DNA of 36,098 nucleotides from NCBI RefSeq assembly GCF_001921825.1, contig NZ_MSJL01000023.1, positions 1-36,098 of the forward strand, read 5' to 3'. The stretch comes from Streptococcus acidominimus (GTDB lineage: Bacteria > Bacillota > Bacilli > Lactobacillales > Streptococcaceae). A model generated the notes under the pieces. That model worked only from the letters and a program-made list of their open reading frames with translations. It did no database searches and was not told the origin of the DNA. Position 1 is the stretch's first letter, and each line of letters begins with the position of its first letter. Position numbers and translations under genes: made by a program. Shown here one piece after another: positions 26,685-36,098 of this stretch.

Positions 26685-27639
26685 AAGATACAAAGCCCGT
26701 TAAAAACTCCAAGCGAAAATAGGAAATCTGACGCAGAGTCATTAGACTCTAGGAAGATTTATCTTTTTCGCATAGAGTTTAGGGCGTGTTCAATTACGTC
26801 AAGATACGAGAGCGTTTGACACGAGTTTCACTCGTTTTATCTCCAACCTTCCACAGTCTATTCCTAGACTGTGGAAGCGAGCAAAGCAAAAATAGGAGAT
26901 TGACGATGTGTTCCACAAACACGAGGAAATCTATCCCTAAAGGGAGCCACATCTGTAAGTAACTAAAGTTACAACACCTGCGTCTCTTTTTTGCACAGCT
27001 CGTAGTCCGAGTTCAATTACATAAGATACGAGGACGTTAAAAACTCCAAGCGAAAATAGGAAATCTGACGCAGAGATTAGGGGGAGTTTGCTTTGCAAAC
27101 TTCTATTTCCCGCCTCTAAAGGTATCCTATACCTTTAGAGCTAGGAAGATTTATCCCTGAAGGTAGCCCTATCTGTGACCAGTTAAAACTGGAACAGCTA
27201 TGCCTCTTTTTCGCACAGAGTTTAGGGCGTGTTCAGTTAAGATGTGAAGCCGTTAAAAAACCGACTGAAAATTAGGAAACATGACGAAGAAGCGTAGCTT
27301 TTAGGAATGTTTATCTATTTTCCGAGGTTTTAGGCTGAATTCAATTACCTAAGATACGAGGACGTTAAAAGCACACAGCGCACTTCTTCATGTAATAACA
27401 GTCACTTCCCTGACTGTTATTACCATATCTGTAAAGTACAACAGCTACGGCAAACTAGGCAATCTGACGCAGAGATTAGGGGGAGTTTGCTTCGCAAACT
27501 TCTATTTCCCGCCTCTAAAGGTATCCCATACCTTTAGAGCTAGGAAGATTTACCCCTGAAGGTAGCCATATCTGTAACCAGTTAAAACTGGAACAGCTAC
27601 GTCTCTTTTTCGCACAGAGTTTAGGGCGTGTTCAATTAC
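26685..27639 (+). repeat. structured repeat array 2 between metQ and the M20 peptidase gene
   Basis: Five units in one orientation: 26685-26800, 26801-27022, 27023-27238, 27239-27350, 27351-27639. Unit 1 (116 bp) pairs AAACTC/GAGTTT, GCGAAAA/TTTTTCGC, AAATCT/AGATTT and AGAGTC/GACTCT; its flanks pair GCCC/GGGC. Unit 4 has AAACAT/ATGTTT and flanks AGCC/GGCT. Longer units hold added hairpins: CTTCCACAGTCT/AGACTGTGGAAG in unit 2, TCTAAAGGTAT/ATACCTTTAGA and CCAGTT/AACTGG in units 3 and 5. No gene fits in the region. Confidence 0.85.
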
Positions 27640-27692
27640 AAAATATAAACGAAATGACCATATCTAGCAGGAGCAATCTAGGAGGACAAGTA

Positions 27693-29060
27693 ATGTCAAG
27701 ACGAGCGGAGCAAATGAGAAAATTTGAGGCAGATGTGATTACACAAGCCTATTTTGAAAAGTTAAAAGTGTTGATTGCCAAGAAATCGATCTTTGCGCAG
27801 CAGATAGGGCTTCTAGAGGTGGCAACCTATCTGAAAGAAATCTTCGAGGAAGCAGGAGCGGAGGTCATTTTAGACGATAGTTATGCTGCTCCCTTTGTCA
27901 TGGCAACCTTCTCCAGTCCTGTGCCAGATGCCAAGACCTTGATTTTCTATAATCATTACGATACAGTACCTGCTGATGCGGATCAGATTTGGACGGGTCA
28001 GCCTTTTGAGGTCAGCATACGGGACGGCTATATCTACGGTCGAGGAGTAGATGATGACAAGGGGCATATTACAGCCCGTCTTTCTGCTGTTCAAAAATAC
28101 CTAGCTAGACAGGATTTTCTTCCTGTCAATATCATTTTTATCATGGAGGGTGCCGAAGAATCAGCATCAGTTGATTTGGACAAATACCTAGCAAAGTACC
28201 AGTCTCACTTGGTTGGAGCTGATTTACTGGTCTGGGAGCAGGGCGCACGAAATGTTTTGGGGCAGTTAGAAATTGCAGGCGGTAACAAGGGGATTGTGAC
28301 CTTTGATATGACGGTCAAGAGTGCGGACTTGGATATTCATTCTTCTTATGGAGGGGTGATTGACTCGGCTAGCTGGTATCTGATGGCTGCATTGCAGTCC
28401 ATGCGGGATTATGACGGCAGGATCCTAGTAGATGGCATTTATGAGCAGGTGGAAGAACCGAATGAACGTGAACTAGCCTTGGTTGAAGAATTTGCTTTGG
28501 CGACAAGTCAGTCGGTGACAGATATTTATGGTCTGACCTTGCCGACCCTAGTGACAGAAAGAAGAGCTTTTCTAAAACGCCTCTTCTTTGAGCCATCTCT
28601 GACGATTGAGGGCTTCTCCACAGGCTACCTAGGTCAGGGTGTGAAGACCATTATCCCTGCTCAGGCTAGCGCTAAAATGGAAGTCCGACTGGTACCGGGT
28701 TTAGAACCGCATAATGTCTTGAATAAGATTCGCAAGCATTTGACGAGACATGGTTTTGATAAGGTAGAAGTGACCTTTACCCTTGGGGAAATGAGCTACC
28801 GTAGCGACATGTCTGCACCAGCTATTCTCAATGTCATTGAGCTTGCTAAACGCTTGACCCCGGAGGGAGTTGCGGTGCTTCCGACTTCACCCGGGACAGG
28901 GCCGATGCACACGGTTTTCCATGCCTTGGGAGTTCCCATTGCAGGATTTGGTCTGGGAAATGCCAATAGTAGGGATCACGCAGGAGATGAAAATGTTAGC
29001 ATTGCAGACTATTACAGTCATATCGAATTAGTAGAGGAGTTAATTGCAAGTTATGAGTAA
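27693..29060 (+). CDS. M20-family metallopeptidase in the methionine uptake operon
   Basis: The 455-residue protein has M20 motifs: [11 protein letters not shown] (metal His and catalytic Asp), [11 protein letters not shown] (bridging Asp), [12 protein letters not shown] (catalytic and metal Glu), and a C-terminal [11 protein letters not shown]is. The start at 27693 follows a full AGGAGG; an in-frame ATG at 27654 lacks one. Streptococci keep this gene between metQ and metN, so it may release methionine from imported peptides or derivatives; that is inference. Its end overlaps metN (TTATGAGTAA). Confidence 0.88.
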   Translation: MSRRAEQMRKFEADVITQAYFEKLKVLIAKKSIFAQQIGLLEVATYLKEIFEEAGAEVILDDSYAAPFVMATFSSPVPDAKTLIFYNHYDTVPADADQIWTGQPFEVSIRDGYIYGRGVDDDKGHITARLSAVQKYLARQDFLPVNIIFIMEGAEESASVDLDKYLAKYQSHLVGADLLVWEQGARNVLGQLEIAGGNKGIVTFDMTVKSADLDIHSSYGGVIDSASWYLMAALQSMRDYDGRILVDGIYEQVEEPNERELALVEEFALATSQSVTDIYGLTLPTLVTERRAFLKRLFFEPSLTIEGFSTGYLGQGVKTIIPAQASAKMEVRLVPGLEPHNVLNKIRKHLTRHGFDKVEVTFTLGEMSYRSDMSAPAILNVIELAKRLTPEGVAVLPTSPGTGPMHTVFHALGVPIAGFGLGNANSRDHAGDENVSIADYYSHIELVEELIASYE

Positions 29061-30117
29061 GGAGATTATTACAATAGATCATATTGATGTAACCTTTCAT
29101 CAGAAAAAACGCACTATTGAAGCGGTGAAAGATGTTACAATTCATATTGAACAAGGAGATATTTATGGGATTGTTGGCTATTCAGGGGCTGGGAAATCAA
29201 CTCTGGTTCGAGTAATCAACCTCTTGCAGGTGCCAACGGCTGGTCGTATTTGCATCAATGATGATGTAATTTTTGAAGGTGATAAGGTCACCCTAAATGC
29301 GGCTCAACTAAGGAGCAAGCGCCGTGAAATTGGGATGATTTTCCAACATTTTAACTTGATGGCGCAGATGACAGCTGCTGAAAATGTTGCCTTTGCACTC
29401 AAACATTCTGGTTTGTCTAAAGAAGAAAAGAAGGCCAAAGTGGCGAAACTCTTGGATCTGGTTGGTCTAGCAGATAGGGCGGAGAACTATCCAGCCCAGC
29501 TATCTGGTGGTCAAAAGCAACGTGTAGCCATTGCGCGTGCCCTTGCCAATGATCCCAAGATTTTGATTTCTGACGAATCGACTTCTGCCCTCGACCCCAA
29601 AACGACCAAGCAAATCTTGGCGCTCTTGCAGGAACTCAATGAAAAATTAGGCTTGACCATTGTCATGATTACCCATGAGATGCAGATTGTCAAGGATATT
29701 TGCAACCGCGTCGCAGTCATGCAGGATGGACGCTTGATCGAAGAAGGGTCTGTTTTGGAGATTTTTACACATCCAAAAGAAGCACTGACACAGGACTTTA
29801 TCAAAACAGCAACAGGAATTGATGAAGCCTTGGTGAAAATTTATCAACAAGATATTGTCAAACATCTGCCAGAAGATAGCCTCTTGGTTCAGTTTAAATA
29901 CGCAGGTTCTGCGACAGATACAGCTATTATCAACGACTTATATAAGACCTACCAAGTATCGGCAAATATCTTGTATGGCAACATTGAAATTTTAGATCAT
30001 ACGCCTGTCGGAGAAATGGTGCTGATCTTATCAGGCCAACGGGAGCAACTCCAAGAAGCTCTAACAGCCGTTACCACTGCCAATGTAGAAGTGACGATTT
30101 TGAAAGGAGATTACTAG
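29053..30117 (+). CDS. metN: methionine ABC transporter ATPase MetN
   Basis: The ATPase has Walker [11 protein letters not shown]-loop FQHFNL, signature LSGGQKQRV, Walker B ILISDES and the switch His in ITHEM. A C-terminal NIL domain (from about residue 270) senses methionine and inhibits transport when the cell has enough. The start at 29053 ([19 protein letters not shown]) matches relatives and overlaps the peptidase stop; a TTG at 29044 is a less likely start. Length is 354 residues. Confidence 0.95.
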   Translation: MSKEIITIDHIDVTFHQKKRTIEAVKDVTIHIEQGDIYGIVGYSGAGKSTLVRVINLLQVPTAGRICINDDVIFEGDKVTLNAAQLRSKRREIGMIFQHFNLMAQMTAAENVAFALKHSGLSKEEKKAKVAKLLDLVGLADRAENYPAQLSGGQKQRVAIARALANDPKILISDESTSALDPKTTKQILALLQELNEKLGLTIVMITHEMQIVKDICNRVAVMQDGRLIEEGSVLEIFTHPKEALTQDFIKTATGIDEALVKIYQQDIVKHLPEDSLLVQFKYAGSATDTAIINDLYKTYQVSANILYGNIEILDHTPVGEMVLILSGQREQLQEALTAVTTANVEVTILKGDY

Positions 30118-30118
30118 G

Positions 30119-30820
30119 ATGAATGAATTACTGTCGTGGATTCAGGCTAATTTCCCCCATATTTACAAAATGGGGTGGGGAGGTCAGACTGGCTGGGGAA
30201 CAGCTATTTACAGTACCTTTTATATGACCTTTGTTTCCTTTGGAATAGGTGGTGCTATGGGCTTGATTTCAGGCTTGTTTCTCGTCTTAACAGGCCCGCG
30301 GGGAATCGCAGAAAATCGTGTGGTCTTTTGGATTTTGGATAAGGTAGCTTCCATCTTGCGTGGGATTCCCTTTATCATTTTGCTTTCGGCTATTTCGCCG
30401 CTCACACGCTCTATCGTTGGAACCTCGATTGGGATGAATGCTGCCCTTGTGCCACTATCCCTTTCGGTCTATCCTTTCTTTGCTCGTCAGGTTCAAGTGG
30501 TTCTTTCTGAATTGGACGGTGGAGTAATCGAAGCAGCCCAAGCCTCTGGTGCGACCTTTGGTGACTTGATCATGGTCTACTTCCGCGAAGGTTTGCCAGA
30601 CTTGATTCGAGTGACGACCTTGACCTTGATTTCCCTTGTCGGCTATACAGCCATGGCAGGCGCCATTGGGGCAGGTGGCTTGGGGCAGGTAGCCCTTTCC
30701 TACGGCTATTTACGCTCAAATGATGACGTCACCTTCCTTGCCACCCTCCTTATACTCATTTTTATCTTTATCATCCAATTTGCCGGAGACCTCATCACCC
30801 GAAAAATAAGTCATAAATAA
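30119..30820 (+). CDS. metP: methionine ABC transporter permease
   Basis: The 233-residue protein has about five hydrophobic segments and a coupling loop (EAAQASGATFGDLIMVYF), as in MetI/MetP permeases. It is one base past metN, with AAGGAG before ATG. It ends the operon. Its TAA stop (30818-30820) is the start of array 3 (AAATAAGATACGAG), the same junction as at msmG. Confidence 0.94.
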   Translation: MNELLSWIQANFPHIYKMGWGGQTGWGTAIYSTFYMTFVSFGIGGAMGLISGLFLVLTGPRGIAENRVVFWILDKVASILRGIPFIILLSAISPLTRSIVGTSIGMNAALVPLSLSVYPFFARQVQVVLSELDGGVIEAAQASGATFGDLIMVYFREGLPDLIRVTTLTLISLVGYTAMAGAIGAGGLGQVALSYGYLRSNDDVTFLATLLILIFIFIIQFAGDLITRKISHK

Positions 30821-31870
30821 GATACGAGAGCGTTAAGCAACTCCTAGACAAAATAGGCAATCGAAGCAGGGTGTCTTGCACCCAATGAGATTGATCTTTT
30901 TGTCAGCGAGTTGTAGCTCGAGTTCAGTTGCATTAAGATACGAGGACGTTAAGCGAGCAAAGCAAAAATAGGAGATTGACGCTGTGTTCCATGAACACGA
31001 GGAAATCTATCTTTTTTGCACAGCTCGTAGTCCGAGTTCAGTTGCATAAGATACGAGGATCTTTGACACGAGTTTCACTCGTTTTATCTCCCACCTTCAA
31101 CAGTCTATCCCTAGACTGTTGAAGCGAGCAAAGCAAAAATAGGAGATTGACGCTGTGTTCCACGAACACGAGGAAATCTATCTTTTTTGTACAGCTCGTA
31201 GCCCGAGTTCAATTACCCAAGATACAAAGCCTGTTAAAAACTCAAAGCGAAAATAGGAAATCTAACGAAGAGTCATTAGACTCTAGGAAGATTTATCTTT
31301 TTCGCACAGAGTTTAGGGCGTGTTCAATTACATAAGATACGAGAGCGTTTGACACGAGTTTCACTCGTTCCATCTCCAACCTTCCACAGTCTATTCATAG
31401 ACTGTGGAAGCAACTCCTAGACAAAATAGGCGGCCGAACAGAAGCGGTTCGCTTCGTAGTGAGACCCCCACAAAGGCAACTAGATTGGCGTGTTAGCGAC
31501 AATCAGATGCCTACTGTGATGTTTTCTAAGTTTACTCAACTTTTTGACTACGCTTTGTCAGCGAGTTGTAGCTCGAGTTCAATTACATAAGATACGAGAG
31601 CGTTTGACACGAGTTTCACTCGTTCCATCTCCAACCTTCCACAGTCTATTCATAGACTGTGGAAGCAACTCCTAGACAAAATAGGCGGCCGAACAGAAGT
31701 TTTAGCTTCGTAGTGAGATCCCCACAAAGGCAACTAGATTGGCGTGTTAGCGACAATCAGATGCCTACTGTGATGTTTTCTAAGTTTACTCAACTTTTTG
31801 ACGACGCTTTGTCAGTGAGTTTGTAGCTCGAGTTCAATTACATAAGATACGAGGACGTTAAGCAACTCCT
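30819..31870 (+). repeat. structured repeat array 3 downstream of metP
   Basis: Units: 30819-30934, 30935-31047, 31048-31218, 31219-31333, 31334-31588, 31589-31843 and a truncated head 31844-31870. Unit 1 pairs CAACTC/GAGTTG and GGGTG/CACCC; unit 2 pairs GCGAG/CTCGT and GTGTT/AACAC; unit 4 pairs AAACTC/GAGTTT and AGAGTC/GACTCT. Units 5 and 6 are nearly identical tandem copies of 255 bp that carry a longer insert of about 120 bp between the second-stem arms (GACAAA / TTTGTC). Remaining bases to the glyQ promoter (31871-32007) hold nothing I recognise. Confidence 0.85.
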
Positions 31871-32007
31871 AAGCGTATCCGCTACGGTTTTACGTATTTT
31901 TGGAGACCTTGTCAGAGTGAGGCACAGTAGGGACAATCCAGACGAGGTGAAGTTCTGGTCACTATCGTTAAGTAGGATAGGAACTTTTAACTCCTATGAA
32001 TTTTTTA

Positions 32008-32036
32008 TAGACAGTAGCGGAATTTTCTGCTATACT
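32008..32036 (+). promoter_or_regulatory. promoter of the glyQS transcript
   Basis: TAGACA (32008-32013), 17 bases, TATACT (32031-32036), just upstream of the T-box leader. Confidence 0.7.
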
Positions 32037-32043
32037 AGCAGAT

Positions 32044-32217
32044 AAGAAAGAGGGTCACTTGGTAGAGCCTTTAGCGAGTTTGGGGTGGTGGGAGCCAGAC
32101 GGAAATAAGAGTGATTGGCGCTTTCAGTATCATTTTAAGAACAAATGAAGTCATAAATCAGGGTGGAACCGCGTCTCAACGCCCCTATGGAAACATAGGA
32201 GTGTTGGCGCGTTTTTT
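32044..32217 (+). promoter_or_regulatory. glycine T-box riboswitch
   Basis: The leader contains the T-box sequence AGGGTGGAACCGCG (32160-32173). Stem I closes with GAAAG (32046-32050) and CTTTC (32121-32125); within it TCACT pairs AGTGA. The specifier loop carries GGC (32117-32119), a glycine codon. The terminator pairs CCTATG (32184-32189) with CATAGG (32194-32199), extended by AAC/GTT and GCG/CGC, and ends in six T (32212-32217). Uncharged tRNA-Gly should favour the antiterminator and expression of glyQS. Confidence 0.95.
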
Positions 32218-32389
32218 GATACTCTTGTAAAGTCAAGATTTGCTTGTTCACTCGTCTGGCTGATTGTCAGCTAGGTGAACCTGTTTGAATATCTTGATGT
32301 TCATAGACGATATTTGTGTTTTTGCTAGCAGACCAGCTATCAAAAATGCATATCCCAAGAATGCTAATTTTAAAAATGGAGGAAAATAA

Positions 32390-33307
32390 ATGAGCAAGAA
32401 ACTAACCTTTCAGGAAATCATTCTGACCTTGCAACAATTTTGGAATGAACAAGGCTGTATGTTGATGCAGGCATACGATACAGAAAAAGGTGCGGGAACC
32501 ATGAGTCCCTACACTTTCCTACGTGCTATTGGTCCTGAGCCATGGAATGCGGCGTATGTAGAGCCAAGCCGTCGTCCGGCAGATGGTCGTTACGGAGAAA
32601 ACCCGAACCGCCTCTATCAGCACCATCAATTCCAGGTAGTCATGAAACCAAGTCCAAGCAATATCCAAGAGTTGTATCTGGAATCGCTCGAGCGCTTGGG
32701 GATCAATCCCTTGGAGCATGACATTCGTTTTGTAGAAGACAACTGGGAGAATCCCTCTACTGGGTCAGCTGGTCTAGGCTGGGAAGTATGGCTTGATGGA
32801 ATGGAAATTACCCAATTTACCTATTTCCAACAGGTTGGCGGTCTTACGACAGGCCCTGTTACTGCCGAGGTGACCTATGGCTTAGAGCGTTTAGCATCCT
32901 ACATTCAAGAGGTGGATTCGGTCTATGATATTGATTGGGCTGACGGGGTTAAATATGGGGAAATCTTCCTCCAACCAGAGTATGAGCATTCAAAATACAG
33001 CTTTGAAATCAGCGATCAAGATTTGTTGCTAACCAACTTTGAGAAGTTTGAAATAGAGGCAAAACGCTGCCTTGATGAGCACTTGGTTCATCCTGCCTTT
33101 GACTATGTTTTGAAATGTTCCCATACCTTTAACTTGTTAGACGCACGGGGAGCGGTTTCGGTAACAGAGCGGGCAGGTTATATCGCACGGATTAGAAATT
33201 TAGCACGCGTGGTTGCCAAGACCTTTGTGGCAGAAAGAAAACGCCTTGGCTATCCGTTATTGGATGAAGCAACAAGAGCGCAATTATTAGCAGAGGAGGC
33301 AGAATAA
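32390..33307 (+). CDS. glyQ: glycyl-tRNA synthetase alpha subunit
   Basis: GlyQ is the class II catalytic subunit of the alpha2beta2 glycyl-tRNA synthetase. The 305 residues begin [18 protein letters not shown] and contain [19 protein letters not shown] (motif 2 region) and [10 protein letters not shown] (motif 3). GGAGG precedes ATG by eight bases. glyS starts one base after its stop. Expression is set by the T-box. Confidence 0.98.
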   Translation: MSKKLTFQEIILTLQQFWNEQGCMLMQAYDTEKGAGTMSPYTFLRAIGPEPWNAAYVEPSRRPADGRYGENPNRLYQHHQFQVVMKPSPSNIQELYLESLERLGINPLEHDIRFVEDNWENPSTGSAGLGWEVWLDGMEITQFTYFQQVGGLTTGPVTAEVTYGLERLASYIQEVDSVYDIDWADGVKYGEIFLQPEYEHSKYSFEISDQDLLLTNFEKFEIEAKRCLDEHLVHPAFDYVLKCSHTFNLLDARGAVSVTERAGYIARIRNLARVVAKTFVAERKRLGYPLLDEATRAQLLAEEAE

Positions 33308-33308
33308 G

Positions 33309-35348
33309 ATGACAAAAAATTTACTGGTAGAACTTGGTTTAGAAGAAGTCCCAGCCTACATTGTAACACCTGCTATGGTTCAACTTCGGGACAAAATGGC
33401 GCAATTTTTAGCAACCAACCGTTTGGAATTTGAAGATATTCAGATGTTTTCAACGCCTCGCCGTTTGGCAGTCCGAGTGCGTGGTCTAGCAGACCGGCAG
33501 GAGGATTTGACGGAAGATTTCAAGGGACCGAGCAAGAAAATTGCTCTGGATGCTGACGGTCACTTCACCAAGGCTGCTGAAGGGTTTGTTCGTGGGAAAG
33601 GTTTAACAACCGATGACATCACTTTCCGTGAAATCAAAGGGGAAGAGTATGTCTATGTAACCAAGCATGAACAAGGAAAATCAGCCAAAGAAGTTTTGGT
33701 GGCTATACCAGAGGTACTGGCGGCAATGACCTTCCCTGTCAGCATGCACTGGGCTTCAAATAAATTTGAATATATCCGTCCTATTCATACTTTGACAGTC
33801 TTGCTAGATGATGAGGCACTTGATATGGACTTCCTTGATATTTCATCAGGTCGTATCAGTCGCGGGCATCGTTTCCTCGGTCAGGAGGTGGAAATTGCTA
33901 GTGCAGACAGCTATGAAGAAGATTTACGCAAGGAATTTGTGATTGCAGACAGTAATGAGCGTGAGCAGATGATTGTGGAGCAAATCAAGGCGATTGAAGC
34001 AGCGCGCAATGTAGCTGTTGAGATCGATCAAGACCTACTCAATGAAGTATTGAACTTGGTGGAGTACCCAACTGCCTTTATGGGGGCATTTGATGCCAAA
34101 TACCTAGAGGTACCAGAAGAAGTATTGGTCACTTCGATGAAAAATCACCAACGCTACTTTGTTGTCCGCAATCAGGCTGGTAAGTTGTTGCCGAATTTTA
34201 TTTCGGTTCGTAATGGAAATGAAGCATTTCTGGATAATGTCATCAAGGGAAATGAGAAAGTTTTAGTGGCACGTCTGGAAGACGGAGAGTTTTTCTGGCG
34301 GGAAGACCAAAAATTACAGATTGCAGACCTTGTAGAACGCTTGAAAGCAGTCACTTTCCATGAGAAGATCGGTTCGCTTTATGAACACATGAGTCGTACA
34401 GCTGCCATCAGTAGCTTATTAGCTGACCAAGCAGGACTTTCTGATGAGGAAAAAACAGACTTGGCGCGTGCAGCAGCGATTTACAAATTTGATCTCTTGA
34501 CGGGTATGGTCGGTGAATTTGATGAGTTGCAAGGGATCATGGGGGAAAAATATGCTCTTCTTGCAGGTGAGACACCAGCTGTTGCAGCGGCAATTCGGGA
34601 GCATTACTTGCCAACCAGTGCAGATGGAGACTTGCCAGAGACGAAAGTAGGTGCCGTCCTTGCCCTTGCGGATAAATTGGATACCATCTTGTCCTTCTTC
34701 TCTGTCGGCTTGATTCCAAGCGGTTCAAATGACCCCTATGCCCTTCGCCGTGCAACCCAAGGCGTGGTACGGATTTTAGAGGCCTTTGGTTGGATGATTG
34801 CGATCGATGAATTAGTGGAAAAACTCTTTGCGCTTAAGCATGATAGCCTTACCTACGAACACCAGACAGAGGTCCTTGATTTCTTCCGTGCGCGTGTGGA
34901 GAAAATGATGGACAAGAGCGTGCCAAAAGATATGGTGACAGCTGTTTTGAATAGCACTAATTTTGTAGTTGGCGACATGGTAGAGACAGCCCGTCTCTTG
35001 GCAGAAAGTGCTAAGACTGCAACCTTTAAACCAGCTGTTGAGAGCCTGTCTCGTGTCTTTAACCTAGCTGAAAAAGCAGGAGCAGGTATGGTGGTTGATA
35101 GTAGCCTCTTTGAAAATGAAGAAGAAAAGGTCTTGGCAGAAAGGGTAGGGCAGCTTGAGCCTATGGCAGACTTGGTAGCTAGGATTGATCAACTCTTTGC
35201 CCTTCAGCCTGTTATTGATGCTTTCTTTGACAATACCATGGTCATGGTGGAAGATGAAGCTGTGAAGAACAACCGTTTAGCCTTGCTTGCAACCTTGACA
35301 GCTAAGGCGCAACGGGTTGCGCAATTTAACCAAATTAATACCAAGTAG
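33309..35348 (+). CDS. glyS: glycyl-tRNA synthetase beta subunit
   Basis: GlyS binds tRNA-Gly and completes the enzyme. The 679 residues start [19 protein letters not shown] and contain [24 protein letters not shown] and, near the middle, [17 protein letters not shown], all typical. Full length with no interruption. The next gene follows after eight bases. Confidence 0.98.
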   Translation: MTKNLLVELGLEEVPAYIVTPAMVQLRDKMAQFLATNRLEFEDIQMFSTPRRLAVRVRGLADRQEDLTEDFKGPSKKIALDADGHFTKAAEGFVRGKGLTTDDITFREIKGEEYVYVTKHEQGKSAKEVLVAIPEVLAAMTFPVSMHWASNKFEYIRPIHTLTVLLDDEALDMDFLDISSGRISRGHRFLGQEVEIASADSYEEDLRKEFVIADSNEREQMIVEQIKAIEAARNVAVEIDQDLLNEVLNLVEYPTAFMGAFDAKYLEVPEEVLVTSMKNHQRYFVVRNQAGKLLPNFISVRNGNEAFLDNVIKGNEKVLVARLEDGEFFWREDQKLQIADLVERLKAVTFHEKIGSLYEHMSRTAAISSLLADQAGLSDEEKTDLARAAAIYKFDLLTGMVGEFDELQGIMGEKYALLAGETPAVAAAIREHYLPTSADGDLPETKVGAVLALADKLDTILSFFSVGLIPSGSNDPYALRRATQGVVRILEAFGWMIAIDELVEKLFALKHDSLTYEHQTEVLDFFRARVEKMMDKSVPKDMVTAVLNSTNFVVGDMVETARLLAESAKTATFKPAVESLSRVFNLAEKAGAGMVVDSSLFENEEEKVLAERVGQLEPMADLVARIDQLFALQPVIDAFFDNTMVMVEDEAVKNNRLALLATLTAKAQRVAQFNQINTK

Positions 35349-35356
35349 GAGAGAAG

Positions 35357-35611
35357 ATGGAACAAGCAAAAATTGATCGAATCAATGAATTGGCAAAAAA
35401 GAAAAAAGAGGTTGGTTTGACCGAAGAGGAATTGAAAGAGCAGGCAGCCCTTCGTGAAGAGTATATTGAAGGCTACCGTCGCAGTGTCCGTGCCCATATT
35501 GAGGGCATCAAGATCGTTGATGAGGACGGAAACGACGTGACACCAGAGAAACTCAAACAGGTGCAGCGCGAAAAAGGCTTGCACGGTCGAAGCCTAGATG
35601 ACCTAAGTTAA
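35357..35611 (+). CDS. DUF896 (UPF0291, YnzC-like) protein
   Basis: The 84-residue, highly charged helical protein starts [20 protein letters not shown] and contains [19 protein letters not shown], diagnostic of DUF896. The ending HGRSLDDLS is typical of streptococcal members. Function is not established; a Bacillus relative is linked to the SOS response. It is eight bases past glyS, with AGGAG before ATG, so it likely shares the T-box-controlled transcript. Confidence 0.92.
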   Translation: MEQAKIDRINELAKKKKEVGLTEEELKEQAALREEYIEGYRRSVRAHIEGIKIVDEDGNDVTPEKLKQVQREKGLHGRSLDDLS

Positions 35612-35634
35612 GTTATTCAGGATACAAAGCCTTA

Positions 35635-35786
35635 TACTCGTCAAAAATCAAAATCTGACGTCGTTAATTCGCCTTGTTGAGTAAAAAGCTCCAGTGGAGG
35701 TTTTTAGCCTGTTCCCTTAAAACAAGAAAGAACAGAGTTTTACCTGCGGTTTCATTGCCTAGTCAGATTTTGATTTTTATAGAGTA
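35635..35786 (-). repeat. 152-bp RUP-like MITE, copy C (inverted)
   Basis: Inverted relative to copies A and B, same 152-bp length. Ends read TACTCGTCAAAAATCAAAAT and GATTTTTATAGAGTA. It follows GATACAAAGCC (35621-35631), a structured-repeat head cut off by the MITE, again 3' of a plus-strand gene. Confidence 0.78.
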
Positions 35787-35813
35787 TTAATTATCAAAAA
35801 ACAAACGAAATTG

Positions 35814-36098
35814 TGAACTGCTCCCTGTCAAGTAGACAGTCAAATAATAAAAGATATTAGGCAACCTGATTCCTGAATTCCCAAGGGGTCAGGTTGTTTA
35901 ATTTAGCTTGATAACGTTGTGTATTGTAAAACTGGATATAGCTTTCCACATCTGCGACTAGCTCCTCGTAAGTCTTGTATTTCTTGAGATGATAAGACTC
36001 TGTCTTGAAATGCCCAAAGAAACTTTCAATTGGTGCATTGTCGATACATTTCCCAACTCGTGACATGGATAGAGTGATGCCAGCCTGTGTTGTAAAAT
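35814..36098 (-). mobile_element. IS3-family insertion sequence, 3' part
   Basis: The probable terminal inverted repeat begins at 35814 (TGAACTGCTCCCTGTCAAGT). The transposase frame enters from the right window edge on the minus strand. The other end and orfA are outside the window. Confidence 0.75.
35857..36098 (-). CDS. IS3-family OrfB transposase, C-terminal part
   Basis: The frame is open to the window edge; 80 residues are visible. TTQAGITLSMSRVGKCIDNA and IESFFGHFKTE carry the end of the rve integrase core, including the catalytic Glu (in IESFFG). The tail YIQFYNTQRYQAKLNNLTPWE is standard. An internal Met at 36066 is not the true start. Confidence 0.9.
   Translation of the reverse strand, partial: FTTQAGITLSMSRVGKCIDNAPIESFFGHFKTESYHLKKYKTYEELVADVESYIQFYNTQRYQAKLNNLTPWEFRNQVA

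Noticed and set aside
31147..31335. 62-codon reading frame in array 3
   Set aside because: Translation of repeat sequence; part of the same peptide appears in array 1 by repetition only.
23024..31870. CRISPR arrays
   Set aside because: The repeats recur, but units are over 110 bp, contiguous, with no regular unique spacers and no cas genes; variation lies in paired stem arms.
23024..31870. retron or group II intron origin of the structured repeats
   Set aside because: No reverse transcriptase, msr/msd or intron domain V-like sequence is visible in the window.
32218..32389. second regulatory RNA between T-box and glyQ
   Set aside because: Some inverted repeats exist (GTTCAC/GTGAAC near 32250), but no known motif or T tract.

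Overview
The window looks like chromosome from a Streptococcus, perhaps of the S. suis type; species is my inference. The evidence is the gene content (msm-type raffinose/sucrose locus, metQ-peptidase-metNP, glyQS, a Lap/LXG type VII effector cassette), AGGAGG ribosome sites, streptococcal MET-boxes, and MITE-like repeats whose ends resemble pneumococcal RUP. Partial insertion sequences lie at both edges: IS5 family on the left and IS3 family on the right.

Layout. 1-1.1 kb: IS5 remnant and a decayed PadR/DUF2812 pseudogene. 1.2-2.0 kb: YebC-family gene. 2.1-2.4 kb: two abutting MITEs. 2.4-7.5 kb (minus strand): metE-metF, then mnmE and a NUDIX gene, with a perfect MET-box upstream of metE. 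7.8-8.5 kb: class I glutamine-amidotransferase-like hydrolase. 8.8-8.95 kb: candidate small RNA. 9.3-10.6 kb (minus): RclA/Har-like flavin disulfide reductase. 10.8-13.2 kb: unknown lipoprotein and a CPBP membrane protease, with a repeat array between them. 13.4-16.3 kb (minus): Lap1-Lap2-LXG toxin-putative immunity cassette. 16.4-25.4 kb: msmR divergent from aga-msmE-msmF-msmG-gtfA. 25.7-30.8 kb: metQ, M20 peptidase, metN, metP. 32.0-35.6 kb: glycine T-box, glyQ, glyS, UPF0291 gene. 35.6-36.1 kb: a MITE and the IS3 end.

How the genes work together. Two methionine modules share the window: synthesis (metE/metF) and uptake (metQNP). The raffinose/sucrose locus imports alpha-galactosides or sucrose, cleaves them with Aga and phosphorolyses sucrose with GtfA. 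It lacks an ATPase gene here, so it probably borrows one.

The most unusual content is a family of non-coding, same-strand repeats of about 112-116 bp, in arrays downstream of the lipoprotein gene, msmG, metQ and metP. Copies differ in sequence, but paired segments change together: at least five nested stems show compensatory differences between copies. Extra hairpin modules, also with compensated stems, are inserted at fixed points. Two arrays start exactly in the TAA stop codon of the preceding gene. This argues for a structure acting as RNA or single-stranded DNA, and it is my main candidate for an undescribed system. I could not run folding or database searches, so novelty is untested.
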